A stretch of DNA of 15,288 bases from Thermoprotei archaeon (GTDB taxonomy: Archaea; Thermoproteota; Thermoprotei; QMSL01; B3-G16): positions 1 through 15,288 of the forward strand of contig QMSL01000012.1 in the NCBI GenBank assembly GCA_003649665.1, written 5' to 3'. Under the pieces are notes generated by a model. The model was not told the DNA's origin and made no database searches. It worked only from the letters and a program-made list of their open reading frames with translations. Both the position numbers and the translations under genes were made by a program. Positions 1-6,956 of this stretch are shown one piece after another. Numbering within the stretch: the first letter of the stretch is position 1; every line of letters begins with the position of its first letter.

Positions 1-6
1 CCGTTA

Positions 7-615
7 ATGTCTGTATATTGGACGCTCACTATAGGTTTGGGACTTGATAAAAGGGACTTTGAGGAATATCTAAGGCGTATTACAGCACTTTCTCCTAAGA
101 GAGTAGTTACTGTGAAGAAGTATGTTAAGGTATTGCAGTCTACATTGGAAGGAATTACTAAGGAATTGGAAAGTTCTGTAATAGTAGTCGGGGAGGATAG
201 AATAGTTAAGGAACTTATCGACTATACGAAGGTATCAAAGGTTAAGCGAGACTACAGTATAACCATGAGGAGGTATCCGATATTACTACCCATAGATGTA
301 TTCGATCTCAGCTTGCCAGGTGCTGATGTCCTTCATGTGGCGAAGGGTATTAAGTTAACGAACATAAGAGCAGTTGTGCTAGTTGTCGTAACAGGGAAGA
401 CTTTGTTAAGACTTAGGGACGAACTAGGGGATGGAGAAATTCCTTTAATAATCATTACATCTAAGGAGAGAATAAATGAAATAAAGGAGCTTCTAAGGGA
501 TGCATATCAGGTGACTGAGTATAGTAAAGATGACCTAATGATGTTCATTAAGTCATTACTTCAATATGTTAAGAGCGAAGGGAAGGTGCCTGCTTTGATC
601 ATACCAATTGCTTAA
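7..615 (+). CDS. Unrecognised alpha/beta protein, about 202 aa, 5' end uncertain
   Basis: I do not recognise this protein. It has no membrane segment, cysteine cluster or clear catalytic motif. It reads as alternating short beta strands (two near residues 57-61 and 121-129) and charged helices, so it is probably a small cytosolic alpha/beta protein. The frame is open through the two codons before the ATG at position 7, so the true start may lie before the window. The stop at 613-615 lies inside the 3' end of the opposing elp3 gene: the two are convergent and overlap by 17 bp, leaving no room for a terminator between them. Codon use resembles the neighbours, including AGA/AGG arginine. It is the only plus-strand gene in the left 12 kb and probably belongs to a unit that begins upstream. 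That it is a real gene is likely; its function is unknown. Confidence 0.7.
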   Translation: MSVYWTLTIGLGLDKRDFEEYLRRITALSPKRVVTVKKYVKVLQSTLEGITKELESSVIVVGEDRIVKELIDYTKVSKVKRDYSITMRRYPILLPIDVFDLSLPGADVLHVAKGIKLTNIRAVVLVVVTGKTLLRLRDELGDGEIPLIIITSKERINEIKELLRDAYQVTEYSKDDLMMFIKSLLQYVKSEGKVPALIIPIA

Positions 616-2038
616 ACATGTACATGGAATTTGGTAAGCGATAGTAGCCGAACTTTCTATAGTATTCCCTAACGCCTATACCGGATATTATCAGCATTCT
701 CTTACAATCGTATTCCTCGACTGCTATTCGCTCAGCCTCATTGAGAAGGCGTCTGCCATATCCCTTATGCTGCCATGCAAGTTCCTGTCTCTTTCCCACA
801 GGTACTTGAGGACCGTAGACGTGAAGTTCACGTATTATAGCGGTTTTTGAGTCAACTTCCCATCTATGTGCTTTCTCTGATGGAATTCTCATTCTAATGA
901 AGCCTATTAGGATATCATTCTTCACGTCCTCAAATGATAGGAAGACCTCCATGCCTTCACTTGCTTCATAATCCTCCCTTACTAGTTTTATATAATTCGG
1001 ATCGGGAACTTTTCCATACTTTATGAATTGGAGTCCAGCCTCCCTAAACCTTATCTCCTTGCACGGTATGTTTCTTTCGATTAGCTCTTTTTCCACGATA
1101 GCCCTTATATTTCCTAACATGAGTCCAGCTACTACATGATGTACGGGTATATCGCGTTGAATTCGCATAATCCTTACCCATCGCGGTATGATAGGCATTA
1201 CCTTAAGAAGGAACTCTATGAACTCATCGTCCGTCATAGCTTTGTACTTCCCCTGCTTCCACATTTCATAAAGTTCAGTTCCAGGTATGACAAGCGTTGG
1301 ATATATCTTTAACATATCAGGACGGAATCGGGGATCAGAAAAAACCGTCTTAAACATCTCTATGTCTTTATCTAGATCGGATCCAGGAAGACCTGGCATG
1401 AGATGATACACTACTTTAAATCCCGCATCCTTTAATATGCGCGTGGCTTCTACGGAATCTCTCACAGTATGTCCTCGCTTTACTCTCTTCAATATATCAT
1501 CATATATAGTCTGTACCCCTATCTCAACACGAGTTCCGCCAAGTCTTAGCATCCAATCAACATGGTGTTCCTTGCACCAGTCAGGTCTCGTTTCAAAAGT
1601 CATTCCAACTACTCTGATCTTAGCATGCTCGTTAGTAATCTGAGCTTCCTCTAGTGAAACATACCCTCTAGGCTTCTCATTTGGAAATCTATTACATGCC
1701 TCTATGGCCATTTTAACAAACCATTCCTGGTAATCAAGAGGGAGGGCAGTAAATGTGCCTCCCATGAATATTAACTCTACTTTTGAGGGCTCATGACCCA
1801 TTGCTACATATTGAAGTAATCTATGTCTTACCTGCTCATAAGGGTCAAAGTTGAACTTAAGTGCTCTAGCTACTGCAGGCGAGTCCTCTAAATAGCTTTG
1901 AGGAGTACCATAATCAGGTCCTCCTGGGCAGTAAATACACTTCCCATGTGGACATGGAAATGGCTTCGTCATGACAGCAACAACTACTACTCCCGAAGCA
2001 CTTCTTACGGGCTTTTTTATTCGTCTAATTTGCATCAT
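599..2038 (-). CDS. elp3: Elp3-type tRNA wobble-uridine carboxymethyltransferase (radical SAM + GNAT)
   Basis: Elp3 uses a radical-SAM centre and acetyl-CoA to build the carboxymethyl group on C5 of U34 in tRNA; archaea do this with Elp3 alone. The radical-SAM cysteines are C29, C34 and C37 in CPHGKCIYC, followed by the family motif CPGGPD. Further Elp3 hallmarks are DPYEQ near 65, GGTFTALP, the GVQTIYDD segment and YHLMPGLPGSD. A C-terminal acetyltransferase domain (about 380-479) carries the acetyl-CoA loop QHKGYG at 423-428 and ends with the YYRKFGYYRL signature. At 479 aa it is shorter than eukaryotic Elp3; the shortfall is at the N-terminus, since the core begins within 10-20 residues of the start. 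Tandem ATG codons begin the gene, and the first overlaps the TGA of the upstream methyltransferase (ATGA), so translation is probably coupled. It is the last gene of its cluster. Confidence 0.95.
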   Translation of the reverse strand: MMQIRRIKKPVRSASGVVVVAVMTKPFPCPHGKCIYCPGGPDYGTPQSYLEDSPAVARALKFNFDPYEQVRHRLLQYVAMGHEPSKVELIFMGGTFTALPLDYQEWFVKMAIEACNRFPNEKPRGYVSLEEAQITNEHAKIRVVGMTFETRPDWCKEHHVDWMLRLGGTRVEIGVQTIYDDILKRVKRGHTVRDSVEATRILKDAGFKVVYHLMPGLPGSDLDKDIEMFKTVFSDPRFRPDMLKIYPTLVIPGTELYEMWKQGKYKAMTDDEFIEFLLKVMPIIPRWVRIMRIQRDIPVHHVVAGLMLGNIRAIVEKELIERNIPCKEIRFREAGLQFIKYGKVPDPNYIKLVREDYEASEGMEVFLSFEDVKNDILIGFIRMRIPSEKAHRWEVDSKTAIIRELHVYGPQVPVGKRQELAWQHKGYGRRLLNEAERIAVEEYDCKRMLIISGIGVREYYRKFGYYRLPNSMYMFKQLV

Positions 2039-2712
2039 GGTTTTCTAGCCACCACGACTAAGTTATCCTTAAATATTTTTCCTCTTTCCCCATAGTATTT
2101 CTTTATATCAAATCCAGAGCTACGTATCGTTTTCACTAATCCTCTTAAAGTATATAAATGATAAAAGCGTAGTGCTCTTCTTCCCCAAGGGATTAGCGCA
2201 TCTCCGATCTCAGATTTAAATGGAGATCTTAACTTCGTCTTCATGGCAGTAATGAATCTCTTTAAATTCCAGATGCTCCATGCGCTGAATACAGCAATGC
2301 CAGTACTCTTTAACACACGTAGCATTTCTCGTACAGCCTTCCTCCTCTCGGATTCGAGAGGTATATGATGAATTGTGGCAATACATATGATACCGTCAAC
2401 GCAAGAATTCTTTAAGGGGATGTAACGTGCGTCACAGACAATTAAATGAGCTCTTTCGTATAGGTTAAGATGTTTTAAATTTCTGAGAGCTATTTTTACC
2501 ATATTGACAGATATGTCCATGCATACTGCTTCAAATCCCATAGCACAAGCTAATACGCTATGTCTACCGTTTCCACATCCAACGTCTAGAATTATACCTT
2601 CCGTTAACCTTCCAAGAACCTCCATAACGCAGGGCCAAGGCCTTCTTCTAGTCCTATTGAAATTAGAAGCAATTTTATCAAATGTCTCCTTAACTTGCCT
2701 TAGAGAGAGCAA
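2035..2712 (-). CDS. Trm9/ALKBH8-like SAM-dependent tRNA methyltransferase
   Basis: This is a class I SAM methyltransferase of 225 aa. Motif I is DVGCGNGRH (43-51), the acidic post-I strand is MDIS (65-68), and motif IV/V is the IATIHHIP segment (111-118). Several features point to the Trm9/ALKBH8 group rather than a generic methyltransferase: TRRRPWP near 21-27, IHH followed by a paired-arginine helix and LRVL, an aromatic W at 145, IPW near 174-176, FYHLY (183-187), and the closing DNLVVVARK. Trm9-type enzymes methylate the carboxymethyl group that Elp3 installs on wobble uridine, which fits the ATGA overlap with elp3 downstream. The start is TTG with GAGGCGG 7 nt upstream, inside the last codons of the kinase gene (23-bp overlap). 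The fold assignment is firm, the subfamily fairly strong, and the tRNA substrate inferred from family and context. A small-molecule methyltransferase is the alternative. Confidence 0.78.
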   Translation of the reverse strand: MLSLRQVKETFDKIASNFNRTRRRPWPCVMEVLGRLTEGIILDVGCGNGRHSVLACAMGFEAVCMDISVNMVKIALRNLKHLNLYERAHLIVCDARYIPLKNSCVDGIICIATIHHIPLESERRKAVREMLRVLKSTGIAVFSAWSIWNLKRFITAMKTKLRSPFKSEIGDALIPWGRRALRFYHLYTLRGLVKTIRSSGFDIKKYYGERGKIFKDNLVVVARKP

Positions 2713-4195
2713 GAACCATCCGCCTCAGATCGACATATGTCTTTATTAATGCATGAGGAAAGGCTAGTACCGAGAAGACCCTTAAGTAGAGAGGAGAAAG
2801 AGCGTCCTTAATCACTTTGACATCACCATAACGTAGGTAGCCATTAACCATTGCCTGAAGAACTTCGCTTAAGTTCTCTAAGCTAAGACCTTGAATGTAA
2901 TGTGCTGTAAAGAATAGAAGGGTTGCTAGATCCCATGAGTACTTATCGCTGTACTTAGCTTGCTCTAAATCTATGAAGTATACATTATTATCCTCAGCGA
3001 CAATCATATTAGTTGGATTTGCATCGCCTAACACTATATTATGGTTGTGTACCTTAGCTACTTCTGAGAGTACGTCCTCGATTACTTCAAGTCCTTTACC
3101 TGTCTTCAGACTCTCTATTATTACGTCCTTAAACAAACGTCCTTCGATGTGTTCCTCAATTATGAATTTATTCTTAAGGCTTATGTAGTAAACCTTAGGG
3201 ACTTTGAAATTCTTTTCTTTAAGTTCTCTATTCATGGAATACTCATTTACAAGCCTTCGTTTAGCGCTTGCGTCAAAGTTATAAGCACCAAGCGCCCAAA
3301 GGGCAAGAGGAAGCCACTTAAGATCAGTCCATTCATGGTATTTCTTTAGCACGCAGAGCTCATTATCTAAGTTACTCTTGACTAAGTAAGTAGTGTTTAT
3401 TATACCGCCAAGCCTTCTTATATGCTCATATGGTTGTTCCATAGGGAGAGGAGTTGAAAATGGTATTAAGCCACTATCTGTCTCTAGAAACATATGCCTT
3501 TTAGTCATTTCCTCTAGGTCTACGAGGAGGATATTATCTGAGCGAATATTTAATGCTAGAAATGATATCATGTGAAATAATGCCTTTACATCAACCCTTA
3601 AGTTAAGCAAACCTAAATAAGGCATAGAACCTAAGAATACTCTAACATATGATGCCTTATGGCTTAAAGCCTTATGACCTAGAGCGAACTTATCATCATA
3701 TTTTACTTGCTTAAGGTATCCCTCAGAAATAAGAGCATTAAGCGAACCGGCTAATAGATCCTCATCAACATTCATTAAGGATCTTTCAGCAAGTATTTTG
3801 AAATAGTTCTTTAAAATTATGAAGAGAGAGCCCTTACGTCTATAATGATCCAAGAGAAAGTACTCTTTAGAGAGGATTATCCTACGGGAGAGCGAGCCAT
3901 ACTCCGATACTAGGAGCTTACTTGATTCTATAGCCCATTTCATTAGAACCTTTTCCTTATAATATCTTAAAAGGTTCTCAGAATGAGAATTCGATGGTTC
4001 TAAGGGGATAATATGATCACATACAAGACCGTAGTATTTATCATTATTGATGTCAGCTTCTAGAGATTTCTTGCCTATGGTCATTTCAATGAAATTTCTA
4101 TTTTCCTGTCTTATCTTAATGCCTTCTCCTTCGGTTATTATTAGGTTCAACGTTGTTCCAGGAATTTCTATTATACCCTTTGCGAGTACTCTCAT
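2690..4195 (-). CDS. Atypical Bud32/RIO-like protein kinase with unknown N-terminal half
   Basis: The C-terminal half (about 260-460) is an atypical kinase. It shows a glycine-containing first strand near RLGGIINTTY, candidate ATP lysines K284/K285, a helix-C glutamate near E319, the hinge-like EEHIEG, a catalytic loop NIVLGDANPTN with D391 and N396, and a metal-binding D409 in FIDLEQA. The short loop and the GDxxxxN...ID pattern resemble Bud32 and RIO kinases rather than eukaryotic Ser/Thr kinases. Residues 1-255 match nothing I know; 141-175 could form a winged helix. At 501 aa it is far longer than Bud32 (just over 200 aa) and should not be called the KEOPS subunit. Its ATG overlaps the stop of the zinc-ribbon gene upstream (ATGA), and its 3' end overlaps the Trm9-like gene. 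The target is unknown; context suggests tRNA modification or translation. A small-molecule phosphotransferase is possible. Confidence 0.75.
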   Translation of the reverse strand: MRVLAKGIIEIPGTTLNLIITEGEGIKIRQENRNFIEMTIGKKSLEADINNDKYYGLVCDHIIPLEPSNSHSENLLRYYKEKVLMKWAIESSKLLVSEYGSLSRRIILSKEYFLLDHYRRKGSLFIILKNYFKILAERSLMNVDEDLLAGSLNALISEGYLKQVKYDDKFALGHKALSHKASYVRVFLGSMPYLGLLNLRVDVKALFHMISFLALNIRSDNILLVDLEEMTKRHMFLETDSGLIPFSTPLPMEQPYEHIRRLGGIINTTYLVKSNLDNELCVLKKYHEWTDLKWLPLALWALGAYNFDASAKRRLVNEYSMNRELKEKNFKVPKVYYISLKNKFIIEEHIEGRLFKDVIIESLKTGKGLEVIEDVLSEVAKVHNHNIVLGDANPTNMIVAEDNNVYFIDLEQAKYSDKYSWDLATLLFFTAHYIQGLSLENLSEVLQAMVNGYLRYGDVKVIKDALSPLYLRVFSVLAFPHALIKTYVDLRRMVLALSKAS

Positions 4196-4422
4196 ATTCC
4201 GTCTACCTCCCTCTTATATAACTCGTCTAAAATTCCAGCCTTCTTAGCCTTCAATCCCCTTAATATTATGCTTGCTTCTCGACCGTCACGAGCACGTGCG
4301 AGACGTTTAGCACGCATGACAATGATTCGTCTTCCACAGTAAGTACAGAGTTTTGTCTTGTTACTAGTAGGAACTGCTAGGTAATTTCCACAATAGGGAC
4401 ATTGTATTATCCAGTATTCCAT
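4192..4422 (-). CDS. DUF1922-like zinc-ribbon protein
   Basis: This 76-aa protein begins with a zinc ribbon: C8-x2-C11 and C26-x2-C29, each knuckle a CxYCG, separated by a short strand pair. A basic segment follows (RAKRLARARDGREA, about 37-50) and then a helical tail. The pattern, size and the RLARA/EA helix resemble the archaeal DUF1922 family, which has no established function. The basic part would suit binding RNA or a protein partner. AGGAAGG lies just upstream of the ATG. The TGA overlaps the ATG of the kinase, so the ribbon and kinase are probably made together. Only 31 bp separate it from the zinc protein gene upstream. The zinc ribbon is certain by eye; the family name is likely; the role is unknown. 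Confidence 0.75.
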   Translation of the reverse strand: MEYWIIQCPYCGNYLAVPTSNKTKLCTYCGRRIIVMRAKRLARARDGREASIILRGLKAKKAGILDELYKREVDGI

Positions 4423-4453
4423 ATATCCTTCCTATAGTCTATAGTAGAAGACA

Positions 4454-4804
4454 TCATTTAGCTTTAACTCTTTCCGATGTAATGCTAACGCACGTCTCAT
4501 AATTCATAGACCTTATTACGCGTATTATATCTCGTTCAAGACATGCAATACACTTAGCTTCAATCCTGCCATCCTCATATACTGTTAACTGTCCAATGTT
4601 TGAGGGGTCGAGGGGAATACCACAGAACTTGCAGAAGAGCTCGCCTTTTGCTAGAACAGGGGGAACATGTTCTAAAGCAAAATCTAAAGAAGATTCATCA
4701 TATAGGATACGAATACCGTCTCGAGTTTTTAGCGCTACAATTAAGTAATCAGAAAATACTACAGACCATGCCTGGACATCTACTACCTTGACTTTAGTGC
4801 TCAT
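4454..4804 (-). CDS. Hypothetical four-cysteine (zinc-binding) protein
   Basis: I do not recognise the family. The 116-aa protein has a beta-rich N-terminal part (1-50). A treble-clef or ribbon-like site follows: C58-x2-C61-G, then C85-x2-C88, 23 residues apart, enough for one structural zinc. A charged helix (88-100) follows. There is no signal peptide or membrane segment. It is the first gene of the minus-strand cluster that leads to elp3, 31 bp ahead of the DUF1922-like gene, so it is probably co-transcribed with it. A GGGAG tract 13 nt before the ATG is a distant ribosome-binding site. Two zinc proteins at the head of a tRNA-modification cluster suggest RNA or protein-complex binding, but this is inference from position only. 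Confidence 0.65.
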   Translation of the reverse strand: MSTKVKVVDVQAWSVVFSDYLIVALKTRDGIRILYDESSLDFALEHVPPVLAKGELFCKFCGIPLDPSNIGQLTVYEDGRIEAKCIACLERDIIRVIRSMNYETCVSITSERVKAK

Positions 4805-4870
4805 TTAGACTCACACTCCCTGAGAGTTAACCGAAAGTATTCTATTACAATTAGTTATTTATTCATAGCG

Positions 4871-4893
4871 CGCAAAAATAGCCGTGAAAAACT
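4871..4893 (-). terminator. Possible T-tract terminator after the UPF0173 gene
   Basis: Read on the minus strand, two TTTTT runs 8 nt apart occur about 17-40 nt after the stop of the UPF0173 gene, with no obvious hairpin. Archaeal RNA polymerase terminates at T-rich tracts without needing a stem. The 105-bp gap (4805-4909) is the widest break between minus-strand genes in the left half, so a transcript end here is reasonable. The remainder of the gap should hold the promoter of the four-cysteine gene, but I see no convincing TATA box. Confidence 0.3.
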
Positions 4894-4909
4894 AGGAATA
4901 GAGGTTTTA

Positions 4910-5569
4910 CTAACCAGTGTAAGTTAGTACAATGACTTTAGTTCTTTCAGGTAAAGTCTCCTTCGTTACTTCAAAGGAATCTGAATCCAGTGTCTCTACA
5001 TTATCAAATTGCTTTATAAAGGGCTCTACGCCACTTATTGGTAGACGTAATTTCGCTACCTTATAGTGCATTGGAACCACTATCTTTGGTTTTAATTGTT
5101 CAACAACGCTTTTTGCTTCCTTATGATCAATGGTAAATACGCCTCCTACGGGAATAAATAGGACATCTATTTCCTTATCCTTTAGTACATTTAGCTGTTC
5201 GTCTTCAAGAAGATGACCTAGATCGCCTAGATGGCAGAAAGCTACGTCATCAACTACGAAGTAGTATATATAGTTTTCACCCCTTATCTCGCCATAAGAC
5301 TTATCGTGATAGGCCCTTACACCTATTATTTTAACGCCCTTAACCTCCCACTCTCCTTCCTCACTATCTATGACTTTTGTATCCGGTTTGGTAACCAACT
5401 CAAGACCGTTGTAATGGTCGTAATGTCCATGGCTTATGAGCACTATGTCGCCCTTAACATTAGGTGGTCTTATGCCTAGATCTTCACCATTATGAGGATC
5501 TGTTATCACTACTACGTCCTTTCCATATATTGCAAAACAAGCATGACCTAACCATTGAACCTTTACCAT
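4910..5569 (-). CDS. UPF0173-type metallo-beta-lactamase-fold hydrolase
   Basis: This is a compact MBL-fold hydrolase of the UPF0173/UlaG-like group. It shows the N-terminal WLGHACF strand, the metal motif HGHYDH, a second metal site in HLGDLGH, the family VGGVFTIDHKEA segment and the late histidine in VPMHYK. These ligands fit a two-metal site. Physiological substrates of UPF0173 are unknown; related UlaG enzymes are sugar lactonases. I place the start at the ATG at 5569 because GGTGGT (5574-5579) lies 4 nt before it; a GTG three codons earlier (5578) is open but has a poorer upstream site. That gives 219 aa, close to the usual family length. A TATA-like TTTATA 35-40 nt upstream and T-tracts after the stop suggest its own transcription unit, between the TmcA and Elp3 clusters. 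Confidence 0.9.
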   Translation of the reverse strand: MVKVQWLGHACFAIYGKDVVVITDPHNGEDLGIRPPNVKGDIVLISHGHYDHYNGLELVTKPDTKVIDSEEGEWEVKGVKIIGVRAYHDKSYGEIRGENYIYYFVVDDVAFCHLGDLGHLLEDEQLNVLKDKEIDVLFIPVGGVFTIDHKEAKSVVEQLKPKIVVPMHYKVAKLRLPISGVEPFIKQFDNVETLDSDSFEVTKETLPERTKVIVLTYTG

Positions 5570-5603
5570 ATAGACCACCGTGTACTACTTTTTAACATAG
5601 CAT

Positions 5604-5609
5604 TATAAA
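5604..5609 (-). promoter_or_regulatory. TATA-like box for the UPF0173 gene
   Basis: The minus strand reads TTTATA, 35-40 nt upstream of the chosen ATG, in the 54-bp gap after the resolvase gene. With the usual 22-27 nt from TATA box to start site, the mRNA would begin about 10 nt before the ATG, just covering the GGTGGT ribosome site. Assigned by eye only. Confidence 0.35.
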
Positions 5610-5623
5610 CGTATACTTTTACT

Positions 5624-5995
5624 TCAATCATTTAAAGAGGAACGTAGTTTACTTACATCGGGAAAACGCTCTACCTTAATGGATTTGACCTCGGTTACCT
5701 CAATGAAGGTCCATTTTCTCACTCTTGCTCTTTTCCATCTGACGGCTATTATTGGTTTGAAGCCAAACGCTCTTGCGAACTCTATTAAACGTGCTATCTG
5801 CTCTTCGTTTATGTATATCTTATCCTTACTACATTCCTTAACCTGATAAGCACGCTTATCGTTGCCCTTTGCTGCAATAATATCGCATGGTATCTCCCTT
5901 GAGCCACTTATTGGAATCCTCACCGCGTAGAAACCCTGTTCTCTAAGCATCTTGACTAGTTCCAATTCAGCTCTATATCCCTTCCTGAATGCCAC
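5624..5995 (-). CDS. Hjc-like Holliday-junction resolvase with Gln in the active site
   Basis: Small PD-(D/E)xK nuclease matching archaeal Hjc, which cuts four-way DNA junctions as a dimer. The hallmarks are the N-terminal RKGYRAELEL, the RIPISGSREIPCD segment and KIYINEEQ...IEFARAFG, equivalent to the Hjc dimer and binding region. The catalytic set numbered from the chosen start is E10, D38, Q51 and K53. In characterised Hjc the third residue is Glu (ExK); here it is Gln (YQVK). Gln occurs at this place in Mrr-type nucleases, so activity is possible but not assured. The start is the GTG at 5995, because GAGGTGA (6001-6007) lies 5 nt before it; an upstream GTG at 6004 overlaps that site. The gene follows the rhomboid stop closely, at the end of the TmcA cluster. 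It may be a paralog rather than the main resolvase. Confidence 0.85.
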   Translation of the reverse strand: MAFRKGYRAELELVKMLREQGFYAVRIPISGSREIPCDIIAAKGNDKRAYQVKECSKDKIYINEEQIARLIEFARAFGFKPIIAVRWKRARVRKWTFIEVTEVKSIKVERFPDVSKLRSSLND

Positions 5996-6000
5996 TTTAG

Positions 6001-6007
6001 TCACCTC
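6001..6007 (-). promoter_or_regulatory. Shine-Dalgarno site setting the resolvase start
   Basis: GAGGTGA on the minus strand sits 5 nt before the GTG at 5995 and overlaps the alternative GTG at 6004, so it supports the shorter protein. It begins 2 nt after the rhomboid stop, consistent with translation of both from one mRNA. Confidence 0.7.
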
Positions 6008-6008
6008 A

Positions 6009-6593
6009 TTACATTACTAAAAGCGACTTCCTCGACATAGCGTATAGGTAACCAATTATGGCTCCAATAAGTATTCCGCCTAGGTGCGCTATGAAATCAA
6101 CGTTAGCCCATACGGAATTAATGATGAATAGAGCTATTAGGCTAAGTATAGCTTTATGAATACCCTTATCTAATAACTTATAGGAATACATAGTCAATGC
6201 AGCTGCTAAGCCTAATATTGATCCAGAAGCTCCAGCACTTACGTATTGTATCTTAAACATATATTGACCTAAAATAAGGCTTAATACATTTCCCATAATT
6301 CCTGAGGAGAAAAATGTGATGGTAACCATCTTTGAAGATGAAACCTTTTCAAATGAAGTCCCTACTAGATATAGAAAAAGGACGTTAAACGCTAGATGGA
6401 ATAGATTTACGTGAACAAAGATAGAGGTTACTATCTGCCAGTACATACCTTGCTCAAGTAGCGGCTTATACTGGCCAAGGAGCATTAATAGAGACGTGCT
6501 TATCCTCATTAAGTTCCTACTCATAAGGGCGAGTAACATATACATCACTATGCAGGTTGCTACTAAGATCTTAGTCATTGGCGCCTCATTCAT
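6009..6593 (-). CDS. Rhomboid-family intramembrane serine protease
   Basis: This is a 194-aa polytopic membrane protein with the rhomboid core. Segments near WQIVTSIFVHVNLFHLAFN carry the HxxxN oxyanion residues (H66, N70 from the chosen start). The nucleophile is S123 in SAGASGS, and the paired base is H170 in DFIAHLGG. About six hydrophobic helices are visible, with no large soluble domain, so this is the minimal type found in many archaea. It would cleave membrane proteins within the lipid bilayer; the substrate is unknown. The start is the ATG at 6593, because GGAGGAG lies 5 nt before it; an in-frame TTG at 6608 is immediately upstream of that site and is rejected. It lies between acylphosphatase and the resolvase in the TmcA cluster. 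AT-rich sequence at 6612-6628 could supply an extra promoter. Confidence 0.92.
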   Translation of the reverse strand: MNEAPMTKILVATCIVMYMLLALMSRNLMRISTSLLMLLGQYKPLLEQGMYWQIVTSIFVHVNLFHLAFNVLFLYLVGTSFEKVSSSKMVTITFFSSGIMGNVLSLILGQYMFKIQYVSAGASGSILGLAAALTMYSYKLLDKGIHKAILSLIALFIINSVWANVDFIAHLGGILIGAIIGYLYAMSRKSLLVM

Positions 6594-6598
6594 GATAT

Positions 6599-6605
6599 CT
6601 CCTCC
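6599..6605 (-). promoter_or_regulatory. Strong Shine-Dalgarno site setting the rhomboid start
   Basis: The minus strand reads GGAGGAG, ending 5 nt before the ATG at 6593. It is among the best ribosome-binding sites in the window, and it excludes the TTG at 6608 as the start. Confidence 0.75.
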
Positions 6606-6659
6606 CAACTACATTAAAATATCTTTTAACAAGGGGATATAAGCCAGATGAAAGTCTAT

Positions 6660-6956
6660 CTAATAGATTATGTAGAAGCCTTGAAATTCACCTTTATAGT
6701 CAGAATAGTATACTTCTATTCTTTCAACGTGTGCTGAAGAAGGACCTTGCCTTGCTAACTCGATCAAGCGCTCCACGTTAGGTCTATCGCCCTCAGCTAC
6801 TATTTCGACACTACCGTCATGCAAGTTCTTAACGTAACCATTTAAGCCTAGATATCTGGCGTGACGTAGTATGAAGTATCTGAAACCCACTCCTTGTACT
6901 ATGCCATATACTTTAATCTTAACACGAACCTTCTCGCCTTTAGACATAGCAGTCAC
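6660..6956 (-). CDS. Acylphosphatase
   Basis: This is a typical acylphosphatase of 98 aa, hydrolysing carboxyl-phosphate bonds in small acyl phosphates. The signature VYGIVQGVGFRYF includes the phosphate-binding Arg (R26), and GYVKNLHDGSVEIVAEG carries the catalytic Asn (N44). The rest fits the ferredoxin-like fold, ending in a short aromatic tail (FYIIY). The GTG start shares its first base with the TAG stop of tmcA and has GGAG 4 nt upstream, inside the last tmcA codons; the ATG three codons later (6947) is the alternative. Either way translation is tied to tmcA. The family is found across all domains, and the neighbours do not define a specific substrate. The first 8-9 residues are a charged extension before the core. 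Confidence 0.95.
   Translation of the reverse strand: MTAMSKGEKVRVKIKVYGIVQGVGFRYFILRHARYLGLNGYVKNLHDGSVEIVAEGDRPNVERLIELARQGPSSAHVERIEVYYSDYKGEFQGFYIIY

Noticed and set aside
2690..4195. Reading the kinase as the KEOPS subunit Bud32
   Set aside because: Bud32 is a little over 200 residues and often fused or adjacent to Kae1. This protein is 501 residues with an unrelated N-terminal half and no Kae1 nearby; only the catalytic pattern is shared.
6594..6608. TTG at 6608 as the rhomboid start
   Set aside because: It immediately precedes the GGAGGAG ribosome site that correctly spaces the ATG at 6593, and the five extra residues are the translated ribosome site.
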